In this document: piece by piece, positions 28,446 through 37,424 of the stretch
Layout of the letters: each line of letters opens with the position of its first letter
How positions within the stretch are numbered: the stretch's first letter is position 1
From: Flammeovirga pacifica
Lineage (GTDB): Bacteria; Bacteroidota; Bacteroidia; Cytophagales; Flammeovirgaceae
Assembly: GCF_000807855.2 (NCBI RefSeq)
Contig: NZ_JRYR02000002.1
Span: 1,393,429 to 1,457,428, forward strand
Length of the DNA: 64,000 bases
Direction of reading: 5' to 3'
Program-made: the position numbers and the translations under genes
The notes under the pieces: model-generated
Told to the model about the DNA's origin: nothing
What the model saw: only the letters and a program-made list of their open reading frames with translations
Database searches by the model: none

Positions 28446-29300
28446 TTACTTCAACTCTTTCAATAAAGTTTCTGCCGCTAATTTTCCTAAATTATTTGAA
28501 GAAAGAGGACTTGCGCCTGTAATTAATTTTCTATCGACACAAACTGAATCATCAAATTTGGTATTCATCAAAGTTGCTCCCAAATTTGAAAGTGTTTCGC
28601 TTAAACCACGAGGCATATGTCCTGGTAGATACCCTATCATAGGTGTTTGTCTATCTACAGAATCTGGGAATACACACATTTTATATCCTTTATAAAGAAA
28701 TTCTCTATCACCAATAGTAGTTGCCAATAAAGAACCAGGACCATTGCATAGAGTTATGGTAAATAAATCACTTTTATTGGCCCATCTAAGAATTTTTCCT
28801 ACGTTTTCATCATCAGGAATACCTAACATTGCACCGTGTCCGCCAGGAATGAATACACCTGCATAATGGTCGGTATCATCAAAAGAAGTATCAATAAAAT
28901 CTTTTAATTTGATAGGGTTTTCAAAGCTCGATTTTAGCTCATTGTAGATCGCATTTACATGTTGATCCTTTTCAGGATAAGCCCACATTTCAAAAACAAC
29001 AGGAAGACCTTTTGGTGTTGCCACTTCAAACTCAAACCCAGCTTTTTGTAAATGTAACATAGGAAGTAACGCCTCTACTGGATGATTTCCCGTAGAAAAT
29101 AATTTCCCATTTTTCATCACCATGTTTTTTTGTTCAGTGAAGATCACTAGGATTTTGGTTTTACTACCCTCATATTTTTGATAATTGATTTCCTCATAAT
29201 TTGTCTTTTCGGAAACAGAAAATTTAAGAGCAATTTTAGATGGAGAATACGATCCGTCTTGTTCTAATTTTGGGGCTAATCCTAAGAGTTTTCTAAGCAT
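28446..29300 (-). CDS. hchA: DJ-1/PfpI superfamily protein of the Hsp31/HchA type
   Basis: This 284-residue protein matches Hsp31/HchA, described as a holdase chaperone, glyoxalase III and protein deglycase. The nucleophile is Cys185 in ITLCNGPGSLL, with the flanking GVFIPGGHGAM block. The family-specific N-terminal extension (TGNHPVEALLPMLHLQKAGFEFEVATPKG) and the C-terminal LITGASPLSSNNLGKLAAETLL segment are both present, so it looks intact. It probably detoxifies methylglyoxal or repairs glycated macromolecules. It is a separate transcription unit on the same strand as the ClbS-like and glycosylase genes. A stress-response link between the three is inferred. Confidence 0.88.
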   Translation of the reverse strand: MLRKLLGLAPKLEQDGSYSPSKIALKFSVSEKTNYEEINYQKYEGSKTKILVIFTEQKNMVMKNGKLFSTGNHPVEALLPMLHLQKAGFEFEVATPKGLPVVFEMWAYPEKDQHVNAIYNELKSSFENPIKLKDFIDTSFDDTDHYAGVFIPGGHGAMLGIPDDENVGKILRWANKSDLFTITLCNGPGSLLATTIGDREFLYKGYKMCVFPDSVDRQTPMIGYLPGHMPRGLSETLSNLGATLMNTKFDDSVCVDRKLITGASPLSSNNLGKLAAETLLKELK

Positions 29301-29827
29301 AGTATCGATTTAAATAAGGTTGATGAAATAAAGATATAGAACCAATAGATACTATAAATTACCAAATGGTAAGAAATTCAAATCTTCAACCACACCCTAT
29401 GCATTTTGCTTGGTCTCTATTACAACTTCCTGAGAAAAGACCCTAAGTAATACGATGATATATTTTTATACATCATGAGATTGAATTAAATAAAAGCATT
29501 TCTTTCTGAGATTCATTCAAGGTATACAGCATCAATCTTATCCAAAGACATTTAGATATACGTATTGCCATGAAAAACCTTTGGCTTCTAATGTCTTGCA
29601 CAACTATTAGTGTGAAATATACGCTACTATTCGATTAGAACGTGTTATTTAATTTCAGCGTTTGTGTCTATAATTTTTTGATTAACCCTATACATTGTGA
29701 GCAGTTAACTAACAATTCTGAGGTTATTTTATAACGAAGAATATTTTTTACTTCTCTTGATCCTTTCAGTAGGCTACGATTAAACTACTTATCAAGAGTG
29801 TATTTTAACTGTAAAAAAAGAAATGCT
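29301..29827. promoter_or_regulatory. divergent spacer upstream of the first long beta-helix gene
   Basis: This is 527 bp with no supported gene. TTTGTGTCTA at 29661-29670 lies about 160 bp before the beta-helix start. A 22-codon frame at 29570 (MKNLWLLMSCTT) looks like a signal peptide start but stops at once. No exact TAnnTTTG box was found. Confidence 0.4.
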
Positions 29828-32800
29828 ATGAAAAGAATTTACTTGAACATGATTACTTTCTTACTATTCTTTACGACCGCCCTTTTTGGTGGGACGTTTA
29901 ATGGTGAGGATATCGAAGCGGAAAATGAAACCTTAACAGGTAATACTAACATTGTTGAAAAAGAATTTGCCTCTGGCGGTTCATTTGTGAAGATTAAAAA
30001 TACCGCTGATAATGAAGGTACCATAGAGTTTACTGTAACAGATGTAATAGAAGCAGGTTTATACAAGTTACATATCTATGCTTTTAATAATGGCATTACG
30101 CAAAGCGTAAATGTAATTGTAAATGGAGGTGCTGCTTCACAAGAAACCATCCAACCGTCTAACTTTGCTTATGAAGATTACGCTAAAGTAAGTCTGATAG
30201 ATGTCAATTTAGTTGAAGGCACAAATACAATTGCCATCACTACCGATGGTTCTGATTTATCTATTGATAAATTTACGGTAACAGAACATTATAATATCTT
30301 CTACTTTAGTGCTGATGGAGACGATGACGCCAATGATGGTAGTATTAGTTCCCCTTGGAAAACCATTGAGAAGGCGAATGCAATTGCAGATAAAGAATCA
30401 AACGGAGGCCTTTTATCTCCTGGTTCAAAATTACTTTTTAGAGCTGGTGATACATTTGAGGGTAGCTTATTTGTAAAATGTTCAGGTACTGCAACATCAC
30501 CGATTCATATTAGTAGCTATGGTGTTGGAGAATTACCCATTATTTCTGGTTCTGGAGCTATTGCTGGAGGAGATTATTTTGAAGCAATGAAACTGATAAA
30601 TGTTTCTCATATGATTGTTTCTAACCTTTGGATTAAAAATGACAGACAAAATAATAATCGTTATTCATACGGTGAATCGAACAGTTATGGTATTCGAGTT
30701 TATGCCAATAAATGGGGAGGCGTATCGTCTAATCTAGAATTTAGAGATTTAAAATTCTCCGATATATTTGGTGTAGGTGTTCCAGAAGAATTCAATGATT
30801 TAAGCGTAACAGGTCTTCGTTTTGAATCTGATGAAAATGAGGCAGATATAGAAGTATCTATCAAAAATGTACTTATTGAAGATTGCTATTTTACACACAT
30901 CGGAAAAGCAGGCGTTTGGGCAGTACATAGAGGTGCTGATATAATAGGAAATGATACCTACAATAGAAATATGGATTTTATTATCCGTAATAACACATTT
31001 ACAAAAATGGGAGGATCCGGTGTGATTTTATCTAAAATGTTCAATGCGTTGGTAGATAATAATGATTTTGATCGTACAGGATATAGTACAGCTTCTGAAC
31101 CACGTTTAGCTGCTAGAGGTAGTGGTATGTGGGTATTTAAATGTATAAATGTAATTGGTCAGTACAACCGTTCTTACAGTGTAAGAGGTTCTGGAGATTC
31201 TTATGGAATGCATATTGATTTTGGTAATAAAAACATTATCTACCAATACAACTACAGTGAAGATAGTGAAGGTGGGTTTGTAGAAGTTTTAGGCGATAAT
31301 CATAATGTGGCTTACCGTTACAATGTGAGTGTAAATGATGGTTTCCGTAGTACTCACGGAAGCACAATTTGGACTTCCGGATATGTAGGAACAGACAATC
31401 CTCCTATACCTTCTGACGAAGTTTATGTATACAATAACACTATATATCTTGATGCTAATAATGCTCCCGACTTTTCTTTATTTAGTGAGGATACTTATAT
31501 CTATAACAATATTTTCGTACAAACAGGTAACGGAGTTATGGGAGAAAAAGTAGAGATTGATATTCAGAATAATGGTGAGCTAATTGTAGACAATAACTTT
31601 TTTAAAGGAAATATTAATACTGCTTTTACTAGTTTAGACCAATCTGCTCTAAGTGGCAATCCCAGTTTTGTAAACGCAGGTGCTAAAAATATTGAAGGAT
31701 ATCAGATTTACGAAGGTAGTGTAGTTGTAGATGCTGGTAAAATATTCCCAGAACCTACTTTCCCAATGGCAGGACAAGGTATCTTTAAAGATATTTCTTT
31801 AGTTGCGTCTCATGACATTTACGGAAATGAAGTTGATATTACAACTTACTTACCAAACGTTGGAGCAGATAACAATTATAATAATAAAATTGATCCTTCT
31901 ATCATTCAAGTAGAAAGTGTGAGTATCACTCCTCAAAATATTCAATTAGAAGTGGCAGAAAGTATTGCATTACAATCAGTGATCACTCCTAGTAATGCTC
32001 AGAATCAAAATGTCTCTTGGAATAGTCTTCAACCCTCGATCGCATCCGTTGATGAAAATGGTCTAGTTACGGCTCTTTCAGAAGGAACAGCTACGATTAT
32101 GGTTACTACAGAGAACGGTGGATTTACCGCTCAAACTACTATCCAAATTGGAGATGATTGGACCGTTGAGGTGGTAAATGGAAACTTTGAAGATGGTTTG
32201 AAGAATTGGAATTTCTGGGGGGATGCTTCGAATAGTAACTCTTCTTCTTCATATTATCAAAATAGTGCCGTTAAACTAACGGGACCATCTGCAGTGAATC
32301 AATGGTTAAAAGTAAAACCAAATACAACATATACTCTTTCTACTTTTGCTATGGTAGAAGATCCTGAAAATGATAAAGTAATACTTGGTGTAAATGACGA
32401 AAAGAACAAATCATTAAACAAGGTTTTTATTTATGATACGGAATACACACTTCATCATTTTATGTTTACTACTAAAGCAACTACAGATTCTGTCAAAGTA
32501 ATGTTCTGGAGACCTAATGGAGGGGTACAAAGTGCATATGCTGATGAAATAATTATTAAAGAAACAGCCTATGCCATTAATAATACTTTTGATAAAGGAT
32601 TAATTGGTTGGAGCCCTTGGGGAACTGGCACAGTCAGTAATTCTTCTTCAAGGTTGAAAATTCTTGGTTATGGAGGAGCAAATCAATACATCAAAACCAA
32701 AGCCAATACTACCTATGAAATTTCTTTCTCTGCTAGAGTAGATAACCCTTCTGTTAAAGTGAATTTCTTAGTCGCTAAATCGGGTGGAAATAACTATTTA

Positions 32801-33226
32801 TCACAAGATATTTATGATACTTCATTAACAGACTACTCTCTTACTTTTACAACTTCAGCCGACAGCGAAGATACTCGTATTGGTTTTTGGAGACCTAAAG
32901 ATTCATCTGGAAGTGCTTATCTGGATAATATTCAAATTAGAGAGGTCAGTAATGCTAGAACTCGTATAGGTCAAAATGATTTAGAAGAGGAACTGTCATT
33001 TTTAGTTTATCCTAACCCTACAAGATCTTTTGTAAACATTTCTACGGGTGTTTTAGACGCACCTTCAAAATTACAAATCATCAACTTGATGGGACAACCC
33101 ATTGTAGAAAAAACAATTTCTAAAGATGTTCAATTAAGTCTTCAAGGTGTAAAATCAGGAATATATATTGTTGTACTTACTGATGCTAAAGGAGATAAAC
33201 AAACGAAAAAGTTGTTTATCCAATAA
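29828..33226 (+). CDS. T9SS-secreted beta-helix protein with binding and Ig-like modules
   Basis: This 1132-residue secreted protein starts at the ATG at 29828, where the signal peptide begins (MKRIYLNMITFLLFFTT). Residues about 20-155 resemble a CBM6/CBM35-type beta-sandwich (GEDIEAENETLTG, GTNTIAITTDG). A parallel beta-helix follows at about 158-690 (DFIIRNNTFTKMGG, IIYQYNYSEDSEGGF). Then come a Big_2 domain at about 694-772, two CBM4/9-like sandwiches at about 777-1045 (NGNFEDGLKNW, then NNTFDKGLIGW), and a T9SS tail (VYPNPTRSFVNIST to KLFIQ). Several conserved active-site-like segments are shared with the proteins at 24501 and 33623. It is probably a polysaccharide-cutting enzyme of a family not recognised here. 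Confidence 0.8.
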   Translation: MKRIYLNMITFLLFFTTALFGGTFNGEDIEAENETLTGNTNIVEKEFASGGSFVKIKNTADNEGTIEFTVTDVIEAGLYKLHIYAFNNGITQSVNVIVNGGAASQETIQPSNFAYEDYAKVSLIDVNLVEGTNTIAITTDGSDLSIDKFTVTEHYNIFYFSADGDDDANDGSISSPWKTIEKANAIADKESNGGLLSPGSKLLFRAGDTFEGSLFVKCSGTATSPIHISSYGVGELPIISGSGAIAGGDYFEAMKLINVSHMIVSNLWIKNDRQNNNRYSYGESNSYGIRVYANKWGGVSSNLEFRDLKFSDIFGVGVPEEFNDLSVTGLRFESDENEADIEVSIKNVLIEDCYFTHIGKAGVWAVHRGADIIGNDTYNRNMDFIIRNNTFTKMGGSGVILSKMFNALVDNNDFDRTGYSTASEPRLAARGSGMWVFKCINVIGQYNRSYSVRGSGDSYGMHIDFGNKNIIYQYNYSEDSEGGFVEVLGDNHNVAYRYNVSVNDGFRSTHGSTIWTSGYVGTDNPPIPSDEVYVYNNTIYLDANNAPDFSLFSEDTYIYNNIFVQTGNGVMGEKVEIDIQNNGELIVDNNFFKGNINTAFTSLDQSALSGNPSFVNAGAKNIEGYQIYEGSVVVDAGKIFPEPTFPMAGQGIFKDISLVASHDIYGNEVDITTYLPNVGADNNYNNKIDPSIIQVESVSITPQNIQLEVAESIALQSVITPSNAQNQNVSWNSLQPSIASVDENGLVTALSEGTATIMVTTENGGFTAQTTIQIGDDWTVEVVNGNFEDGLKNWNFWGDASNSNSSSSYYQNSAVKLTGPSAVNQWLKVKPNTTYTLSTFAMVEDPENDKVILGVNDEKNKSLNKVFIYDTEYTLHHFMFTTKATTDSVKVMFWRPNGGVQSAYADEIIIKETAYAINNTFDKGLIGWSPWGTGTVSNSSSRLKILGYGGANQYIKTKANTTYEISFSARVDNPSVKVNFLVAKSGGNNYLSQDIYDTSLTDYSLTFTTSADSEDTRIGFWRPKDSSGSAYLDNIQIREVSNARTRIGQNDLEEELSFLVYPNPTRSFVNISTGVLDAPSKLQIINLMGQPIVEKTISKDVQLSLQGVKSGIYIVVLTDAKGDKQTKKLFIQ

Positions 33227-33622
33227 CTAATGAGGGTTTCTTTCAAAGCACAGTAAGATTAAAGAGACCAAATATCGTTTACAAAAACATCCAAAACCTA
33301 TCTGTTTAGATAGATTTTGGATGTTTTTTTTAACACTCACTTTTTAAATAGTGTATTATATACGTTAAAAATACTCGAAGTGTTATAAAATCTAGAATTG
33401 TGCTATTTCAAAATCAATTTTGTGTCCAAATAACTATTGTTTTTATCCTTAATTGAGAATGTTCTATTGAAGAAATAATGATCAAATGAGTTCATTATAA
33501 ACTTTTTTAAACAACGGTATTCCAAGTTTTTTTAATGGTTATCTCCAATAAATTAAACTTATCGAATGAAATGAAATACTGACTGAATACCGCAAATTAT
33601 TACTTATATCTAATAAAAAGCT
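33227..33622. promoter_or_regulatory. spacer between two beta-helix genes
   Basis: After the terminator the remaining 290 bp hold TTTTGTGTCC at 33418-33427, about 195 bp before the next start, and a nearby ATTGTGCTA. Nothing else was recognised. Confidence 0.4.
33284..33331 (+). terminator. intrinsic terminator
   Basis: AAACATCCAAAA pairs with TTTTGGATGTTT across an inner TATCT/AGATA stem and is followed by a run of T. It lies about 60 bp after the beta-helix stop codon. Confidence 0.85.
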
Positions 33623-36600
33623 ATGAAAAAAACGTACTTATTTTTTCTTGTCGTATTATTAAATTTTGGGCAGCTACTTTATGCTACAGAGTTAGGTGAA
33701 GCGCAAGAAGGAGAAACGGCAACACTGACAGGAGAATACAACACTTCATCACATGAAAATGCCTCTGGAGGAGCTTTTGTAAAACTCAAAAAAACACTTC
33801 CATATGGTAGTATGGAAATGACGATCGATAACGTACCCTCAGCAGGTACTTACAAACTAGAGGTGTTTTCCTTCAATGGAGGAACGCCTACATCTGCCGA
33901 TTTACAAGTAAATAATGATGCTGTATCTACTATTACATTAGCGGCGTCAAACTGGGCATATGAAGGTGGAGCGAAAGCTACTTTAATGAATGTCGATTTG
34001 GAAGCAGGAACCAATACAATTACACTTTCTGCAAATTCATCTTCTGATTTATTGATTGATCATGTAGTATTGAATGGAAATTACACTATTTATTATGTAA
34101 GTGCTGACGGTAATGATTCTAATTCTGGTAGTATTGATGCACCATGGAAAACACTAACGAAAGCTACAGCAGCAGCTAAGCAAGTGAGTAAAGGAGGACT
34201 TTTAAACCCCGGAGATAAACTTCTTTTTAGAAAAGGAGACACTTTTGAAGGACAGTTTGTAATTCTTTGCTCAGGTACGGAAAGTAAGCCAATTGAGATT
34301 GGTAGCTATGGTACAGGAGAATTACCAATTCTTTCTGGTTCGGGTAACATTGCCACTGGTGATTTTATCGAAGCAATTAAAATGACGAACACAAGTTATA
34401 TCACATTAGATGGTATTTGGGTGAAGAATGATCGTCAGAATATGGGGAATATCACTTGGGGAACCAACACTTCTTATGGTATTAAAGTAATTGCCAATAA
34501 GTGGGGTGGTATTAGTAAAGGACTTACTTTCCGTAACTTAAAAATTACAGACGTTTTTGGTATCAACATGATTGATTACCAAGGTCTTTTTACTTTAGAT
34601 TATTACTCTGCAAAAGGTATCTTTTTTGATTCTGATAGAGATGATCAAACGGTATCACCGGTAAAAGAAGTGGGTATTGATGATGTATTAATTGAAAACT
34701 GTTATTTCTATAATTTAGGGTCTACAGCTATCAGTATTCGTCACTTATCTAACTTACCATCATACAATAATCCTATTGATGAAGAGGAAAGAAACCTCAA
34801 CTTTGTAGTAAGAAATAACCACTTTGAAAAGCTAGGTGGTGATGGTGTTGTTTTGGCATCTGTTTGTAATTCTATTGTAGAAAAAAACACTTTTATAGAT
34901 TTAGGATGGGGTAATCACCAATCTTCTACAGATAGATATTTTGGTAGAGGTGAAGGCTGCTGGATTTGGGATTCTAGAAACGTAATTGTACAATACAACA
35001 AACAATTAAGAGCAAGAGGTTTTGGAGATACTTATGGTTCTGCAGGACATATTGATTTTTACTGTAAGAATGCCATTTATCAATATAATTATAGCGAAGA
35101 TACAGAGGGTGGATTTGTAGAAATTCTTGGTGATTGTGTAAACAGTACATTCCGTTATAATGTAAGTAAGAACGATGGTTTCAGAGATCACCATGGGTAT
35201 TCTATTTGGGTATCAGGATATGTTGGTTCTGATAAAACGCCTATTCGTTCGGATAGTAACTTTGTGTATAACAATACGGTATTATTAAATAACAGTGCTT
35301 GTAAGCCAGATATTTCTATCTATGCCAAGAATACATTTATCTATAACAACATCTTCAAAGTAGTTGATGGGGCAGCAATTGGTGCTGATGAGGTAAAGAT
35401 TGATATCCAAAATGGTAGTGATTTAGTGGTGAGCAATAACCTTTTTTATGGTAACATTGCAAGTAGTTTCACCAACCTTGATAAAAACAAAACTACGGGT
35501 CAAAACCCACTTTTTGTAGATGAGTCAGCTAGCGATATTTATGGTTTCCAATTACAAGAAGGAAGTCCAGCCGTAGATAACGGAACAGCTTTCCCAGAAC
35601 CTTCTTTCCCAATGGCAGGTAAAGGAATTTTCAAAAACTTTAGCCTACACACAGCCACTGATATTTACGGGAATGTAGTGGATGTTAAGAATTTAATTCC
35701 AAACATTGGAGCAGATAACAACTTCAATAGCCAAATTCATAAAGATGCAATCAGAACTACGGGTGTTTCTGTTACAGCTGCAGGTGGTGCAATTGAGGTA
35801 GGAGAAACAGTACAATTAACTGCGAACATATTACCAAGTAACGCTACTTATAAAACTGTCACATGGTCGAGTAGTAACACAGCTGTGGCAACAGTAAATA
35901 GTAGCACTGGTTTGGTCACTGCAGTAAGTAATGGTAATGCCTCTATTACGGCAACAACAGAAGATGGAGGTTTTACATCGTCTGCAAATGTTACAGTTGG
36001 TGCTGATGTAGAAGTAGATTTAGTCATCAATGGAGGGTTTGAAAATGGTCTTAGCGATTGGAATACTTGGAACTCACCACAAGAAACTACAGATGCTTAC
36101 GAAGGCACAACTGCAATTACTATTACAGAAAAAGGGTCTGCCAATCAATGGATTACAGTAGAACAAAACAGTACATATATTTTATCAGCATACATTAAAA
36201 TTAGCAATACTTCTAAGCGTATTGTTTTGGGTGTAAATGATGCAGACAACAAACGTATTGCTAGTAAAGATATTTACACAGGTGTATATAAACTGCATGA
36301 GGTAGAATTTGAAACAGGAAGTAATACTACAGTAAAAGTATTCTCATGGCTACCACCTAGTAATGGGGCTACTGCAACAATTGACAACATGAAAGTAGTG
36401 AAAAAACCTACAGTATATGTACCTGTTGCAAGTATAAGTGTATCTGCTCAAAGCGGAGGTTTTCAAGCAGGTGAAACAATTAGTTTAGCAGAAACAATTG
36501 CACCTTCTAATGCATCTGATAAATCTGTTACGTGGAGTAGTGATAATAATGCAGTGGCTACAGTATCTAATGGTGTTGTCACTGCTGTAAGTGCAGGAAC

Positions 36601-37357
36601 AGCAAATATTACAGTACAATCTGTAGATGGTAATTTAACGGCTACTACTGTAGTAACAGTTAGTCCATCTAGTATTGCTGCTTTTAAAAATGGCAATTTC
36701 GAAGATGGGTTAAACCATTGGAGTACTTGGCAAGATATCGTAACAACAACTTCAGGAGCGTATGAAGGTAGCTCTTTAAGATTAAATGGTGTAGGATCTT
36801 GTAATCAAACGGTGACGGTAAAAGCAAATACTTCTTATATCTATTCTGGGTATGCTAAAGTGGATAATCCATCAAGTGCTAGAGTAGTAATGGGTGTAAA
36901 TGATGCGAATGCTAATGGTATGGCTTATAAGGATATTACAAATCAATATTATACATACCATGAAGTGGCGTTTACTACAAAAGCAAACCAAACAAGTATT
37001 ACTGTATACTTCTGGAGACCTTCTGGAGGTAGTGGTTATGCTTACATGGATAATGCCATGTTGATTGAGGTTCCTTCTTCTTCTGCAAGAAAAATTACTA
37101 CGGAAACATTAGAAAATGAATTAGAAGAGTTAGTGATTTATCCTAATCCTGCTTCTGATTTTATCACTTTTAGATTGAATAATGTAGAAGGTGAAAAATT
37201 GCTTCAGATTTATGATTTAGTGGGGCAGTCGGTATTACAGGCTTCTTTTGATACAAGTATTAAAGTACCCGTATCAAAATTATCTAGAGGTACTTACATT
37301 GTGGTGGTCACAGATCAAAACGGTTACAGAGTACCAAGTAAATTTATTGTGAAATAG
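33623..37357 (+). CDS. T9SS-secreted beta-helix protein with duplicated Ig-like and binding modules
   Basis: This 1244-residue protein is the largest of the beta-helix group. It has a signal peptide, a CBM6/35-like sandwich (about 20-150), a beta-helix (about 156-710) starting IYYVSADGNDSNSG, then two repeats of the pair Big_2 plus CBM4/9 (about 711-930 and 933-1155), and a T9SS tail (VIYPNPASDFITF to KFIVK). The beta-helix is close to that of the 24501 protein (shared GRGEGCWIWDSRN, RARGFGDTYG, CKNAIYQYNYSEDTEGGF). The extra Big_2-CBM pair explains most of the length difference from the 29828 protein. The last 90 residues are nearly identical to those of the next gene, at DNA level too. A hairpin terminator separates it from that gene. 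Confidence 0.82.
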   Translation: MKKTYLFFLVVLLNFGQLLYATELGEAQEGETATLTGEYNTSSHENASGGAFVKLKKTLPYGSMEMTIDNVPSAGTYKLEVFSFNGGTPTSADLQVNNDAVSTITLAASNWAYEGGAKATLMNVDLEAGTNTITLSANSSSDLLIDHVVLNGNYTIYYVSADGNDSNSGSIDAPWKTLTKATAAAKQVSKGGLLNPGDKLLFRKGDTFEGQFVILCSGTESKPIEIGSYGTGELPILSGSGNIATGDFIEAIKMTNTSYITLDGIWVKNDRQNMGNITWGTNTSYGIKVIANKWGGISKGLTFRNLKITDVFGINMIDYQGLFTLDYYSAKGIFFDSDRDDQTVSPVKEVGIDDVLIENCYFYNLGSTAISIRHLSNLPSYNNPIDEEERNLNFVVRNNHFEKLGGDGVVLASVCNSIVEKNTFIDLGWGNHQSSTDRYFGRGEGCWIWDSRNVIVQYNKQLRARGFGDTYGSAGHIDFYCKNAIYQYNYSEDTEGGFVEILGDCVNSTFRYNVSKNDGFRDHHGYSIWVSGYVGSDKTPIRSDSNFVYNNTVLLNNSACKPDISIYAKNTFIYNNIFKVVDGAAIGADEVKIDIQNGSDLVVSNNLFYGNIASSFTNLDKNKTTGQNPLFVDESASDIYGFQLQEGSPAVDNGTAFPEPSFPMAGKGIFKNFSLHTATDIYGNVVDVKNLIPNIGADNNFNSQIHKDAIRTTGVSVTAAGGAIEVGETVQLTANILPSNATYKTVTWSSSNTAVATVNSSTGLVTAVSNGNASITATTEDGGFTSSANVTVGADVEVDLVINGGFENGLSDWNTWNSPQETTDAYEGTTAITITEKGSANQWITVEQNSTYILSAYIKISNTSKRIVLGVNDADNKRIASKDIYTGVYKLHEVEFETGSNTTVKVFSWLPPSNGATATIDNMKVVKKPTVYVPVASISVSAQSGGFQAGETISLAETIAPSNASDKSVTWSSDNNAVATVSNGVVTAVSAGTANITVQSVDGNLTATTVVTVSPSSIAAFKNGNFEDGLNHWSTWQDIVTTTSGAYEGSSLRLNGVGSCNQTVTVKANTSYIYSGYAKVDNPSSARVVMGVNDANANGMAYKDITNQYYTYHEVAFTTKANQTSITVYFWRPSGGSGYAYMDNAMLIEVPSSSARKITTETLENELEELVIYPNPASDFITFRLNNVEGEKLLQIYDLVGQSVLQASFDTSIKVPVSKLSRGTYIVVVTDQNGYRVPSKFIVK
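37084..37357 (+). repeat. direct repeat copy 1, T9SS tail coding segment
   Basis: This 274-bp segment, coding the sorting tail of the beta-helix protein, matches 40187-40460 with only 13 differences counted by eye (about 95% identity). The sequences upstream of the repeat are unrelated. Confidence 0.9.
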
Positions 37358-37369
37358 CCACTGATTTTT

Positions 37370-37409
37370 AAGCCACCCTTTCGCTCTTTAGATGAAAGGG
37401 TGGCTTTTT
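37370..37409 (+). terminator. intrinsic terminator between beta-helix and GH-A genes
   Basis: A perfect 13-bp stem (AAGCCACCCTTTC at 37370-37382, GAAAGGGTGGCTT at 37394-37406) is followed by T. An in-frame ATG at 37392 lies inside the hairpin, which argues against it as the start of the next gene. With only 67 bp between the two coding regions, the hairpin may limit rather than block read-through. Confidence 0.85.
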
Positions 37410-37424
37410 AAAATAATAAAGTAT

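Noticed and set aside
9171-37406. Treating the two hairpins sharing AAGCCACCCTTT arms as copies of a mobile repeat
   Set aside because: Only the short arm core is shared; loops and flanks differ and both sit just after stop codons with T runs, so independent terminators are more likely.
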